Shown: one piece after another, positions 8,391-17,963 of the stretch
How positions within the stretch are numbered: position 1 is the stretch's first letter
How the letters are laid out: every line of letters begins with the position of its first letter
DNA from: Nocardioides euryhalodurans
GTDB taxonomy: Bacteria > Actinomycetota > Actinomycetes > Propionibacteriales > Nocardioidaceae
Direction of reading: 5' to 3'
Length of the DNA: 64,000 nucleotides
Assembly (NCBI RefSeq): GCF_004564375.1
Contig: NZ_CP038267.1
Coordinates: 763,501 to 827,500 of the forward strand
Translations under genes and position numbers: made by a program
Notes under the pieces: generated by a model
Database searches by the model: none
Seen by the model: only the letters and a program-made list of their open reading frames with translations
What the model was told of the DNA's origin: nothing

Positions 8391-9499
8391 CAGGCCTCCC
8401 GGACGCTGGTGTCGACGAACGGGGGCTTGACGAGCTGGAAGACCTCGCGGCGCCCGCGCACGTCGACGCCGACCTCCGCGTCGGCATCGACCATGGTGGG
8501 CACCAGTGCGAGGCCGATGCCTTTCTTGAGCGTCGGGCTGAAGGTCCCCGAGGTGATCTCGCAGAGCGGGACGTCGTGGGTGAGCGAGACCCGCATGCCG
8601 GGCCGTGGGATGCCCCGTCCGGTCGCGACCAGGCCGCGGAGGAGCCGCTGGGGGCCTGCCTCCTTCTCGGCGAGCAGCACGTCGCGGCCCCAGAAGCGGT
8701 CCTTCCTCCACCCGACCGCCCACCCGAGCCGGGCCTGCACCGGGGTCACGTCGAGGGTGATGTCCTGGCCGTGGAGGGGGTAGCCCATCTCGGTGCGGAG
8801 CGTGTCGCGCGAGCCGAGGCCGCACGGGAGGATCCCGAACTCCTCGCCCGCCGCCAGCAGCGCGTCCCAGAGCGCGCCGGCGGCCTCGTTGCGCACGATC
8901 AGCTCGTAGCCCCGCTCGCCGGTGTAACCGGTGCGGCAGACCACGACGCCCGCGTCCTGGAACGTGCCCTCGATGAAGGACATGTAGTCGTGGCCGGCCG
9001 GCAGCCCGACCCGGGTCAGCACCTCGTCGGACTTCGTGCCCTGGACGGCGAGCACGGCGTACTCGGTGTGGTGGTCGATGACCTGGACGCCCTCGGGCGC
9101 GTCGGCGCGCAGCCTGCGCACGACCTCGGCCGTGTTGGCGGCGTTCGGGACGAGCAGCACGTGCTCGTCGTCCTGGTAGTAGGCGATCAGGTCGTCGACG
9201 ATGCCGCCGGTGGCGTCGTCGCAGCACAGCGTGTACTGCGCCCGGCCGTGGCCGATGCGGCCGAGGTCGTTGGTCAGCGTCGCGTTGACGTGGGCCGCGG
9301 CCCCCGGACCGGTCACCATCGCCTTGCCGAGGTGGCTGACGTCGAAGACGCCGACCGCGGTCCGCACCGCGGTGTGCTCCCTGACGGTGCCGGAGGGGTA
9401 CTCGACAGGCATCGACCAGCCCCCGAACGCGGCGAGCTTCGCCCCGAGGGCGACGTGTCGTTCGTGGAGGGGCGACTGCCGCAGGTCGGTCTCGCTCAT
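8390..9499 (-). CDS. gcvT: Aminomethyltransferase (glycine cleavage T protein)
   Basis: The 369-residue T protein transfers the methylene group of the aminomethyl-lipoyl H protein to tetrahydrofolate, releasing ammonia. Recognisable parts are [20 protein letters not shown] near the start, [13 protein letters not shown], the folate-binding [14 protein letters not shown], and the C-terminal barrel with [17 protein letters not shown]. The ATG at 9499 follows a TAGGTT -10 box by seven bases. It is divergent from pepA across 53 bases, so the two leaderless promoters are back to back. The H and P proteins are not in this window. Confidence 0.95.
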   Translation of the reverse strand: MSETDLRQSPLHERHVALGAKLAAFGGWSMPVEYPSGTVREHTAVRTAVGVFDVSHLGKAMVTGPGAAAHVNATLTNDLGRIGHGRAQYTLCCDDATGGIVDDLIAYYQDDEHVLLVPNAANTAEVVRRLRADAPEGVQVIDHHTEYAVLAVQGTKSDEVLTRVGLPAGHDYMSFIEGTFQDAGVVVCRTGYTGERGYELIVRNEAAGALWDALLAAGEEFGILPCGLGSRDTLRTEMGYPLHGQDITLDVTPVQARLGWAVGWRKDRFWGRDVLLAEKEAGPQRLLRGLVATGRGIPRPGMRVSLTHDVPLCEITSGTFSPTLKKGIGLALVPTMVDADAEVGVDVRGRREVFQLVKPPFVDTSVREA

Positions 9500-9552
9500 G
9501 CGGGCGAACCTACCGCAGCGGTGGCGTGTGACCGGGTGGCTATCCTGCGTCG

Positions 9553-11055
9553 GTGATCAGTTACCAGCTGCGTTCCGCCAACCCCGCCAAGACCCGCGCC
9601 GACGCCGTCGTCGTCGGCGTCCTCGAGCACAAGTCGGGGGCGCAGCTGGCCGAGGGGGGCGACGACGTCGCCAAGGCGTACGGCCGCAAGCTCCGTCCGC
9701 TGCTGGCCTCCCTGGGTGTGACCGGCAAGGCCGGCGAGGTGCACAAGGTGCCGTCCGGCGGCACCCTCTCCTCCCCGCTGCTGGTGCTCGTCGGGCTCGG
9801 CGAGGAGGCCGACCAGGTCTCCGTCCGGCGTGCCGCCGGCGCCGCGGCCCGGTCGGTCACCAACGCCGCCTCCGTCGCGCTGGCCCTGCCGGCCGGTACG
9901 CCGGCGCTCGTCCGCGCCGTGACCGAGGGATGGCACCTCGGCGGCTACACGTTCACGACGTACAAGAAGGACTCCGGAGGCAGCACCGCGCCCGGGACCG
10001 TCACCGTGCTCAGCAGCATCGCCCGCAAGGACGAGGCGAGCGAGGCCTTCGAGTCCGCCCAGGTGCTGGCCCGGGCGGTCGCGACCACCCGCGACTGGGT
10101 CAACACGCCACCGGGCGACCTGCGCCCGCCCGCCTTCGCGGACGCCGTCGCCGACGCGGCCGCCGAGGCGAGCAAGGGCCGCGGCAAGGCCAAGGTGAAG
10201 GTCACCGTCCATGACGAGAAGCAGCTCGCCGAGCTCGGCTGCGGCGGCATCCTCGGCGTCGGCCAGGGCTCCGACGCTCCCCCGCGGCTGGTGGAGCTGT
10301 CCTACAGCCCGCGCGGCGCGAGGACCCACCTCGCGCTGGTCGGCAAGGGCATCACCTTCGACTCGGGCGGGCTGTCGATCAAGCCAGCCCAGAGCATGTC
10401 CGACATGAAGTCCGACATGGCGGGCGCCGCCGCCGTCGTCCAGGCGACGCTGGCGATCGCCGCGCTGCGGCTCCCGGTCAAGGTCAGCACCTTCGTCCCG
10501 ATGGCCGAGAACATGGTGTCCGGCTCGGCCACCCGACCCGGTGACGTGCTGCGGATGTACGGCGGCAAGACCGTCGAGATCATGAACACCGACGCCGAGG
10601 GCCGGCTGATCCTCGCCGACGCCCTCGTCCGCGCCACCGAGTCCAAGCCCGACGTCGTGCTCGACGTCGCGACGCTCACCGGCCACATGGTGCTGGCGCT
10701 GGGCGACCGCGTCGGGGGCGTGATGGGCAGCGACGAGGTCGTCGACGCCGTCCTGGCCGCGGCCGGCGAGGCCGGCGAGTCCCACTGGCCGATGCCGCTG
10801 CCGGAGCAGATGACCGAGCGGGTCCGCAGCAGCAAGATCGCCGACCTCCTCCAGCACGACTGGGTGCGCTGGGGCGGCGGTCTCTACGCCGGCGCGTTCC
10901 TGCGCGAGTTCACCGACGACCTCCCGTGGGCCCACCTCGACATCGCCGGGCCGTCGTTCCACTCCGGCTCGGCGTACGGGCACGTCACCCCGGGCGGCAC
11001 CGGCTTCGCGGTCACCACCCTGGTCGCGTACGCCCGGAGGCTGAGCGCCAGCTGA
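9553..11055 (+). CDS. pepA: Leucyl aminopeptidase
   Basis: A 500-residue cytosolic M17 aminopeptidase that removes N-terminal residues from peptides using two metal ions. The C-terminal catalytic domain shows [20 protein letters not shown], the Lys/Asp metal ligands in [13 protein letters not shown] and the PepA signature [14 protein letters not shown]. The N-terminal 170 residues form the usual poorly conserved alpha/beta domain. The GTG at 9553 is six bases after TATCCT, consistent with a leaderless start. It corresponds in position to Rv2213 of M. tuberculosis. Confidence 0.96.
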   Translation: MISYQLRSANPAKTRADAVVVGVLEHKSGAQLAEGGDDVAKAYGRKLRPLLASLGVTGKAGEVHKVPSGGTLSSPLLVLVGLGEEADQVSVRRAAGAAARSVTNAASVALALPAGTPALVRAVTEGWHLGGYTFTTYKKDSGGSTAPGTVTVLSSIARKDEASEAFESAQVLARAVATTRDWVNTPPGDLRPPAFADAVADAAAEASKGRGKAKVKVTVHDEKQLAELGCGGILGVGQGSDAPPRLVELSYSPRGARTHLALVGKGITFDSGGLSIKPAQSMSDMKSDMAGAAAVVQATLAIAALRLPVKVSTFVPMAENMVSGSATRPGDVLRMYGGKTVEIMNTDAEGRLILADALVRATESKPDVVLDVATLTGHMVLALGDRVGGVMGSDEVVDAVLAAAGEAGESHWPMPLPEQMTERVRSSKIADLLQHDWVRWGGGLYAGAFLREFTDDLPWAHLDIAGPSFHSGSAYGHVTPGGTGFAVTTLVAYARRLSAS

Positions 11056-11093
11056 GCCCGCCCCCACCCCGCACTCGGGTGCACAATGCCTCC

Positions 11094-14015
11094 ATGGAGG
11101 CGGGGGGCCTCGTCGGACGTGATCCCGAGCTCGAGCGGATCGGGGTCCTGCTGCGTGACGCCGCAGCCGGCCGGCCCTCGGCATTGTTGGTGGCCGGCGA
11201 ACCCGGCATCGGCAAGACCAGCCTTGTGACCGAGGCGATCTCCCGCCCGACTGCGGAAGGCCACCTCGTCCTGTGGGGGCGCTGCCTCCGGTTCGGGGCC
11301 GACTCCACGCCGTACCTGCCGTTCGGCCAGATCCTCACGCAGTGGCACCGACAGGCCGAGGAGGCCGAACGTCGTCGGGTGCTCGAGGGCGCCGATCTCC
11401 TCAGCACGATCGCGCCCTCGCTCGGTGTACCGACGAGACCAGCGGACAGCAACCGGATGCTGCCGCTCGTCGCCGCAACGCTCGATCGAATGACGCAGCA
11501 TGCGACGTTGGTGCTGGTGGTGGACGACGTGCAGTGGGCCGATGGCAGCTCCCTGGACCTGCTGGCCTACCTGCTGGCCGGCTTCGACCGCCAGCGGCTG
11601 GCCTTGCTGCTCACCTACCGGGACACGGAGCTTGCCGAGGGTCATCGGCTGCACGGATGGCTCGCCGACGTCCTGCGGCTTCCCTCCGTCAGCAGCATGC
11701 GGCTCGAGCGTCTCGGGTTCGCGGACGTCGAGGAGCTCTGCTCACGGCTGACCGGTGCGAGCGGGGGCGACGACGCCGCTGCGGTCTACGAGGAGTCCTC
11801 GGGCAACCCCTACTACGCCGAGCTGCTGGTCCGGGACGCGAACGCCGGGCTCAGAACCGAGCGGGACGGATCCCTCAGGCAGGCGTTGCTCAGCTCCTGG
11901 CACGGCCTCGGCGTGGACGCTCGAGAGCTGCTGCAACTGCTCGCCGTGGGCGGCCGTCCTGTCGCGGTCGAGGTCCTCACGAGACTCGTTCGGGCCCGCG
12001 GGGGCACGCCCGACCAGGCGTCCGTCTCCCTTGCCGAGGCGAGCGGGGCGGGGATGGTGTACCTGATGGGAGACGGCGACGCCTGGTTCCACCACCCCCT
12101 GATCGCCGAGGTCGTCGCCTCCACCCTCACGCCAACCGCACGGCGCCGCGTCCACGAGGAGTACGTCGAGGTTCTCGAGGCCGCCGTCGACCTTCCCTTG
12201 TCGTCGCGGGCCGCGCACCTCGCCCTGCACCACGATGGCGCCGGGGACGCCGACCCAGCCTTCGTCTGGTCGGTCATGGCAGCGGATGAAGCGGTCGCGG
12301 TGCGGGGGTACGCCGAGGCGTGCGAGCACCTGCACCGCGCCTGTCGACTCTGGGACGACGTCGGTGACGACATCCGTGCTCTGGCGGGCGACCGCGTCGA
12401 CCTGTGGCGTCGCGCGAGTGACAGCGCCTGGAGCGCCGGTGAGTACGTCCTGGCCGTTCGCCTCCGAGAGGAGGCAGTCACCAGGGTCGACCCAGGCGTC
12501 GACCCGGTGCGAGCCGTCCGCCTCGGTCTGCCCCTTCCCCACTGGCGCGAGGCCAGTGGGCTCGAGGCTGGTGCCGCCCTGACGGAGTCAGCCAGCCGGG
12601 TCGCGGACCTCGCCACCCATCTGTGCCCGGGGACTCCCGAGCACGCGCAGTCACTCGCTCGTCTGGCTTTCGCCGAGCTCTCGGGGGACGATCAGGCGAG
12701 CGCAGCCCGGCATGCCTCGGAAGCGGTGAGTATCGCCACCCGCACCGGGTCGACGGAGGCACTCGCCTGGGCCCTGTCCGTGCGGTCGGAGACCCGCCTC
12801 GACGCCGAGGCGGCTCTCACCGAGGCCTTGGAAGCCGTCACCCTCGCGAACCACGTGGGAGACCCGGAGCTCATGGGTGTAGCCGCGGGGCAGGGCGCGA
12901 ACAGCTTCGAGCGGCTCGGCCGACGCGTCCATGCCGCGGAGCTGCTGCTCACGACCTTCCGTCGACTGCTCGGCAGCGGATCGGCCCACGACGCCATGTG
13001 GGCCAACCCGAGCTTCGGTGCAGCCTTGCTCATCGCGCTGGGACGATGGGACGAGGCGGGCGACATGCTCCACGAGCTGCTCAGCCGTCGATACCCGCCG
13101 AGCCACGCAGCCGATGTCCGCGGCCAAGCAGCGACTCTCGCTCTCCGCAGCGGGCGTCTCGCCGCCGGTCATGCGCACCTGGCCAGAGCCCACGAGCTGC
13201 TGCCCGGTCTGCCGGAGTTCAAGGACCTGCTCGCTTGGGCCGAGATCGAGGGACTGTGGGTCGGCAGGGACTTCCCAGAGGCGCTCTCTCGGGCAACCGT
13301 GCTGATGAAGGACCTGACCCAGGTTGACGCGACCATCGGCGACGAGCTCCTCCCGGTCGCTGCGCGCATCGCCGCTGACCTCGCCGAACAGCCAGGGAGG
13401 AGGACCGAGGCGCAGACGCTGCTGGACCGTGTCGAGCGGGTCCGCGGGACCGAGCCCGACCGGTTCACGCCTGCCGTTCCGGATGATCTGCTCCACCCCG
13501 CGTGGGGCCGCATCTACGCAGCGGAACGCGCCCGCTGTGACGATGAGCCCGACCCGGCCCCTCTGTGGCGTTCTGCGGTGGCGGCCTGTCGGGCGGCCGG
13601 TCTGGTGTGGGACGAGGCGCTCTCGTCCCACCAGCTGGCCAGGGCCCTGCTGTCGAGTCGAGGGGGAGGTAGGGAGGCCGCATCGGTCCTCCGGCACGCC
13701 GCTCAGGTCGCGACCGGCCTGGGGGCCACTGGTGTCCTCGGCGCGATCGAGGCCCTGGCCCAGCAGGCGCATGTCGTTCTCGTGGAACCGCCACCGATCG
13801 AGTCGGTCGATCCGTGGCCGGACGCGTTCCCTGCCTTGACACCGCGCGAGCGCGAGGTGTTGTCACCCCTGCTGGCGGGGCGCACGTACGCCGAGATCGC
13901 GGCCGCGCTCTTCATCAGCGAGAAGACTGTCAGTGTCCACGTGTCGAACCTGCTCCGCAAGACCGGTACGTCGAGTCGCGTCGAGCTCGCCGAGCTGGCA
14001 CGCCGGCGCCCGTGA
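11094..14015 (+). CDS. Giant LuxR-family ATPase regulator (first of tandem pair)
   Basis: A 973-residue LAL/STAND-type transcription regulator. The N terminus carries an AAA-like ATPase with Walker A GEPGIGKTSL (about 35–45) and Walker B LVLVVDDVQWADGSSLDLL; the middle is helical TPR-like sequence; the last 65 residues are a LuxR helix-turn-helix (LTPREREVLSPLLAGRTYAE, FISEKTVSVHVSNLLRKTG). The ligand is unknown. I chose ATG 11094 because CACAAT, a plausible -10 box, ends six bases upstream; a GTG at 11079 is possible. The closely related gene at 14578 has the same layout, so the pair arose by duplication. No target gene can be assigned from sequence. Confidence 0.88.
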   Translation: MEAGGLVGRDPELERIGVLLRDAAAGRPSALLVAGEPGIGKTSLVTEAISRPTAEGHLVLWGRCLRFGADSTPYLPFGQILTQWHRQAEEAERRRVLEGADLLSTIAPSLGVPTRPADSNRMLPLVAATLDRMTQHATLVLVVDDVQWADGSSLDLLAYLLAGFDRQRLALLLTYRDTELAEGHRLHGWLADVLRLPSVSSMRLERLGFADVEELCSRLTGASGGDDAAAVYEESSGNPYYAELLVRDANAGLRTERDGSLRQALLSSWHGLGVDARELLQLLAVGGRPVAVEVLTRLVRARGGTPDQASVSLAEASGAGMVYLMGDGDAWFHHPLIAEVVASTLTPTARRRVHEEYVEVLEAAVDLPLSSRAAHLALHHDGAGDADPAFVWSVMAADEAVAVRGYAEACEHLHRACRLWDDVGDDIRALAGDRVDLWRRASDSAWSAGEYVLAVRLREEAVTRVDPGVDPVRAVRLGLPLPHWREASGLEAGAALTESASRVADLATHLCPGTPEHAQSLARLAFAELSGDDQASAARHASEAVSIATRTGSTEALAWALSVRSETRLDAEAALTEALEAVTLANHVGDPELMGVAAGQGANSFERLGRRVHAAELLLTTFRRLLGSGSAHDAMWANPSFGAALLIALGRWDEAGDMLHELLSRRYPPSHAADVRGQAATLALRSGRLAAGHAHLARAHELLPGLPEFKDLLAWAEIEGLWVGRDFPEALSRATVLMKDLTQVDATIGDELLPVAARIAADLAEQPGRRTEAQTLLDRVERVRGTEPDRFTPAVPDDLLHPAWGRIYAAERARCDDEPDPAPLWRSAVAACRAAGLVWDEALSSHQLARALLSSRGGGREAASVLRHAAQVATGLGATGVLGAIEALAQQAHVVLVEPPPIESVDPWPDAFPALTPREREVLSPLLAGRTYAEIAAALFISEKTVSVHVSNLLRKTGTSSRVELAELARRRP

Positions 14016-14064
14016 CCGCAGGCCGCAGGGTAGACCCATGCCCGGGTCGCCCCCTGGGCCCCTG

Positions 14065-14358
14065 TCACGCCGGGTGCGCCGCGTGGTGCTCGTGACGTCG
14101 CACCCCGACCGCCGCGGCTCCCGCGACGGCCATGCCAGCCAGCGCGGCCAGTCCGATCTGGAGGTACTCCAGGGAGTCGTCGTCGACGAAGACCTCGCGG
14201 ATCACTGTCTGCGGACCCTGGCCGCTCGTCGAGGTGGCGGTCCCGCTGCTCCCGGGGACGCCCCAGTCGGGCTCGGCGGAGGCGGGCGCGACGGCGGCCA
14301 GCGACAGGATGCCTGCCGCAGCGGTGGTCGAGAGGATCGTGCGGGTCGTGGTGTTCAT
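14065..14358 (-). CDS. Small secreted or membrane-anchored protein
   Basis: A 97-residue protein with an N-terminal signal peptide (MNTTTRTILSTTAAAGILSL…ASAEPDW), a short external Ser/Thr/Gly stretch (GSSGTATSTSGQGPQT), the acidic segment IREVFVDDDSLEYLQIGLAA, one C-terminal transmembrane helix and a His/Arg tail. If the signal is cleaved, about 70 residues remain anchored with the tail inside. GGAG ends about nine bases before the ATG. It lies between the two giant LuxR genes and reads away from the second, so a regulatory link is plausible. No characterised family is recognised. Confidence 0.8.
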   Translation of the reverse strand: MNTTTRTILSTTAAAGILSLAAVAPASAEPDWGVPGSSGTATSTSGQGPQTVIREVFVDDDSLEYLQIGLAALAGMAVAGAAAVGVRRHEHHAAHPA

Positions 14359-14434
14359 GGTGACCGGCTCCTTCCAGACGGTGGTGGCTGACTCCTCCAG
14401 CGTCGCGGCCCACGGGCGTCCGGGCATCGGACAG

Positions 14435-14468
14435 CACCCCTCAGATGCACGCACGACACCCCTCAGAT
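14435..14468. promoter_or_regulatory. Tandem 12-bp repeat, putative operator
   Basis: CACCCCTCAGAT occurs at 14435–14446 and again at 14457–14468, start to start 22 bases, about two turns of the helix. It lies in the 219-base region between the divergent small secreted protein (start 14358) and the second LuxR ATPase (start 14578). Two direct repeats on one face of the helix are what a dimeric LuxR-type activator would use. The protein that binds is unknown. Confidence 0.5.
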
Positions 14469-14577
14469 CGGCTCGCGGCGGTGGTGGGGCCGAGGCCGTC
14501 GGGCTCGTGGGCCGTGAACCGCGCGTACCCTCCGGAGGACGGAATCCCCGAGGGCTGACGGGGTGCACAATGGCTCC

Positions 14578-17487
14578 GTGGGAGCCGCAGGCCTCCAGGT
14601 CGGCCGGCGTCCCGAACGGGAGGAGCTGGCCTCCGCCCTGCACGACTCGGCGGCGGGGCGTCCTCGCGCGGTCCTGGTCAGCGGCGAGGCCGGGATCGGC
14701 AAGACCAGCCTGGTCGCCGAGGCGACCTCGGGGCCGGCCGCGACGGGCCACCAGGTGCTGTGGGGTCACTGCATGCGGTTCGCGGCAGACTCCTCGCCGT
14801 ACCTCCCCATCGGGCAGCTGCTGGCGCAGTGGTGCCGTGGGGCGGAGCCGTCCGAGAAGGCGCGGGTGCTGACCGGCGCGGAGCACCTCGCAACCATCGC
14901 GCCCGCCGTCGGCGCGACCACGGGGCAGGCCGATGCCTCCCGGATCGTGCCGCTGGTCGCGGCCGTGGTCGACCGGATCGCGGAGGCGGGACCCGTCGTG
15001 CTCGTCGTCGACGACGTGCAGTGGGCCGACGGCTCGTCGCTGGACCTGCTCGCCTACCTGGTCGCGGGCTTCGGCGAGGGGCAGCGGCTGTGCGTGGTGG
15101 CGACCTACCGCGACACCGAGCTCGGTGAGGGCCACCGTCTCCACGGCTGGCTGGCCGACGTGGCGCGTCTGCCCTCGGTCTCCACGATGCGGCTGGAGCG
15201 GCTCGGGCTCGCCGACGTCGAGGAGCTGGTGATCCGGCTGCGGAGCGAGGTCGCCGTGGGGCCGCTGGTCGACCGGATCTTCGACGAGGCGCGCGGCAAC
15301 CCGTACTACACCGAGCTCCTGGTCCACGGCGCCGCCGACCACCCCGGTGGTGGACAGGTCGAGGGCCTGCAGCAGGTCCTGCTCGGCTCGTGGCACCGCC
15401 TCGGGCCCGAAGGCCGCGAGCTGCTGCAGCTGCTGGCGATCGGCGGGCGTCCGGTCGCCGTGGACGTCCTCGAACGACTCGTCGCCGCCCGCGGCGGTGA
15501 CCCCGACAGCGTGTCGCCCTCCCTGGCCGAGGCCACGGCGTCCGGACTGACGACCGTGGCGACCGGTGGGGAGGCCTGGTTCCACCACCCGCTGGTCGCG
15601 GAGGTGGTCGCCGGCACGCTCACCACCGAGGCACGCACCCGGGTGCACCGTGAGTACGTCGAGGTGCTGGAGTCCTCCGCGGATCTCGCGACCGCGTCGC
15701 GCGCATCGCACCTCGCTCTCCACCACCACGGAGCCGGCGATCACGACGACGCGTTCGTGTGGTCGCTGCGGGCCGCGGACGAGGCGGCAGCGGTCCGCGG
15801 GTACGCCGAGGAGCTCGAGCACCTGCACCGCGCCTGCGGGCTCTGGGAGGAGGTCGGTGAGGAGGCGCGCGGCAGGGCTGGTCGACGCGCCGACCTGTGG
15901 CTCCGCGCCAGCAACAGCGAGTGGAGTGCCGGCGAGCACCTGCTCGCCATCCGCCTTCGCGAGGACGCGATCCTCCGTCAGGACGAGGGCGACGACCCGG
16001 TCCTGGCCATGCGGCTGCGGCTGCCCCTGTCCGAGTGGCGGATCGGCTGCGGGCTCGATGCCCGGGACGGAGTCGAGGACAGGCGCCGCGTCGTGGAGCT
16101 GGCCGAGGCGCGCTGCCCCGGGTCGCCGGAACACGTGCAGGCGCTCGCCCTCCTGGTGCACGCCGAGGCATGGGTCCAGGACTGGGGAGCTGTCCAGCAC
16201 GCGGCCACCGCCGTGAAGATGGCGCGTCGCACCGGATCGACCGAGGCGCTCGCCTGGGCTCTCGCCATGCGGTCGGAGACTCCACCCTGGGACCGTGCCC
16301 TCGAGGACGCGACCCGCGCCTTCGATCTCGCCCACCAGGTCGGCGACCCCCGGCTCACGGGTTGGGCCGCCACCAGGCTGGCCAACCGCCTCGGCGTGGT
16401 CGGTCGCGACGAAGAAGTGTGCGACGTGTTGCTGACGACGTTCCGGCACCTCGTCGCCGCAGGCTCGGTCCACGACGCGATGCACGCCAGCCCTGCCTAC
16501 GGCGCGGCGTACCTGCTCGAGCTCGGACGGTGGGAGGAGACCCGTGAGGTGCTCCGCCTGCTGCTCAGCCATCGACTCTCCGCCGCCATGGGTGCTGTCA
16601 CCCGGGGTGTGGCCGCACTGATGGCTGTCCGGACGGGTGACGCCGCCGCTGGCCGCAGCCACCTGACCCGGGCACGGGAGCTGCGGCCTCGGCACGGTGC
16701 CGCCGGCGACATCCTGGAGCTCCTGGAGATCGAGGCTCTCGCCGACCTGCGGGACTCACGGGAGGCGCTGACGCTCGCCGCCCGGCTGATGCCAGCGCAG
16801 GTGAGCGCCACTCCGATGGATGCCGACGAGCTCCTCGTCATCGCGGCCCGAGCGGCCGGCGACCTGGGCGAGGACCCGCGCGGGCGCGCGGAGGCGATCT
16901 CCCTGCTCGACGAGATCGTGGAGCTGCGGGGGCCGGACCACCCGGGCTTCGAGTGCACCGGCCCCGAGGACCTCGTCCACCCGGCGCGGGGCGCCCTCTT
17001 CGCTGCCGACCGCGCCCGGTGCCACGGCGACACCGACACCGCCGACCTGTGGCGCACGGCCGTGACGACGTGCGCCGAGGCAGGCATGGTGTGGCACGAG
17101 GCGCTGGCGTCGTACCAGCTGGGCCGGGCGCTGCTGGCGGAGCGAGGGTCCCGCGCGGACGCCGCCTCGGCGCTGCGGCACGCGAAGGACGTCGCCGCCG
17201 GTCTCGGTGCGGCGCCGATCGTGCGAGACGTCGAGGAGGTGGCTCGTCAGGCCCACGTCCTGCTCGACGGGGCCTCTCCCCCGGGGTCGCCGACCTCACT
17301 GACCCCGCGCGAGCGCGAGATCCTCGCCCTGGTCGCCGAGGGCCGGACCAACGGCCAGATCGGCACCGAGCTGTTCATCAGCACCAAGACGGTCTCGGTC
17401 CACGTGTCCCACATCCTCGCCAAGCTCGACGCGGCCAGCCGGACCGAGGCCACGACCGTGGCGCGGCGTCGCGGCCTGCTGGAGTGA
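14578..17487 (+). CDS. Giant LuxR-family ATPase regulator (second of tandem pair)
   Basis: A 969-residue paralogue of the gene at 11094 with the same order of parts: Walker A GEAGIGKTSLVAEAT, Walker B VVLVVDDVQWADGSSLDLLA, a long helical repeat region, and a C-terminal LuxR helix-turn-helix (LTPREREILALVAEGRTNGQ, FISTKTVSVHVSHILAKLD). Identity with the first is highest in the ATPase and HTH. The GTG at 14578 lies six bases after CACAAT, the same start layout as its partner; a GTG at 14563 would add five residues. The upstream 12-bp direct repeats may control it. Ligand and targets are unknown. Confidence 0.87.
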   Translation: MGAAGLQVGRRPEREELASALHDSAAGRPRAVLVSGEAGIGKTSLVAEATSGPAATGHQVLWGHCMRFAADSSPYLPIGQLLAQWCRGAEPSEKARVLTGAEHLATIAPAVGATTGQADASRIVPLVAAVVDRIAEAGPVVLVVDDVQWADGSSLDLLAYLVAGFGEGQRLCVVATYRDTELGEGHRLHGWLADVARLPSVSTMRLERLGLADVEELVIRLRSEVAVGPLVDRIFDEARGNPYYTELLVHGAADHPGGGQVEGLQQVLLGSWHRLGPEGRELLQLLAIGGRPVAVDVLERLVAARGGDPDSVSPSLAEATASGLTTVATGGEAWFHHPLVAEVVAGTLTTEARTRVHREYVEVLESSADLATASRASHLALHHHGAGDHDDAFVWSLRAADEAAAVRGYAEELEHLHRACGLWEEVGEEARGRAGRRADLWLRASNSEWSAGEHLLAIRLREDAILRQDEGDDPVLAMRLRLPLSEWRIGCGLDARDGVEDRRRVVELAEARCPGSPEHVQALALLVHAEAWVQDWGAVQHAATAVKMARRTGSTEALAWALAMRSETPPWDRALEDATRAFDLAHQVGDPRLTGWAATRLANRLGVVGRDEEVCDVLLTTFRHLVAAGSVHDAMHASPAYGAAYLLELGRWEETREVLRLLLSHRLSAAMGAVTRGVAALMAVRTGDAAAGRSHLTRARELRPRHGAAGDILELLEIEALADLRDSREALTLAARLMPAQVSATPMDADELLVIAARAAGDLGEDPRGRAEAISLLDEIVELRGPDHPGFECTGPEDLVHPARGALFAADRARCHGDTDTADLWRTAVTTCAEAGMVWHEALASYQLGRALLAERGSRADAASALRHAKDVAAGLGAAPIVRDVEEVARQAHVLLDGASPPGSPTSLTPREREILALVAEGRTNGQIGTELFISTKTVSVHVSHILAKLDAASRTEATTVARRRGLLE

Positions 17488-17494
17488 GCGGGCC

Positions 17495-17854
17495 TCAGAG
17501 TTCGCCGCTCTTCTTCCGCCGGTTGTAGTCACGCATCCGCTGCGGCACGCCGACGACGGCCGCGTCGTACGACGGCACGTGGTGCTTGTTGGCGAACTCG
17601 TGCGCCCACTGCACCGACGGCACCCGCCGCCGCGTCCACTCGCCGTCGTGGGCGACGAGCAGCAGGGTCACGTCGCTGACGGCCGTGCGCGGCTCCACGA
17701 AGCCCTCCACCCCGCGCCTGCTCGTGACGAAGGTGCGCAGGTGCGCCTCGTCCGTGCGGTCGGACGCACGCACGGTCGTCGAGCCGGTGCGTGTCGCGTC
17801 CCGTGACGGACGGCGCATCTTCGGTCGTCTGCGGAACCGGTCGAGCAACCCCAT
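17495..17854 (-). CDS. Conserved actinobacterial protein of unknown function
   Basis: A 119-residue basic protein beginning [20 protein letters not shown] and ending [14 protein letters not shown]. The core ([57 protein letters not shown]) is well formed and looks like a small alpha/beta domain without a signal peptide. It is divergent from lpdA. The ATG at 17854 lies six bases after CACACT. An upstream ATG at 17962 would overlap the lpdA promoter and adds low-complexity sequence. The name oxidoreductase is sometimes attached to such proteins, but I see no cofactor motif. Confidence 0.78.
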   Translation of the reverse strand: MGLLDRFRRRPKMRRPSRDATRTGSTTVRASDRTDEAHLRTFVTSRRGVEGFVEPRTAVSDVTLLLVAHDGEWTRRRVPSVQWAHEFANKHHVPSYDAAVVGVPQRMRDYNRRKKSGEL

Positions 17855-17963
17855 GCCCCCAGTGTGCCCGGTCGCCTCACGGGGTGGTGTCGACTCGTGC
17901 ACGAGAAGTGCAAAGATGGAGCCGCGGTCGCAACGGCGCGACCCGCGACCCGGAGGGAGCACA

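Noticed and set aside
14065..16695. Open frame of 876 codons antisense to the second LuxR gene
   Set aside because: Only its last 97 codons, from ATG 14358, have a ribosome site and signal peptide; the rest mirrors the LuxR gene.
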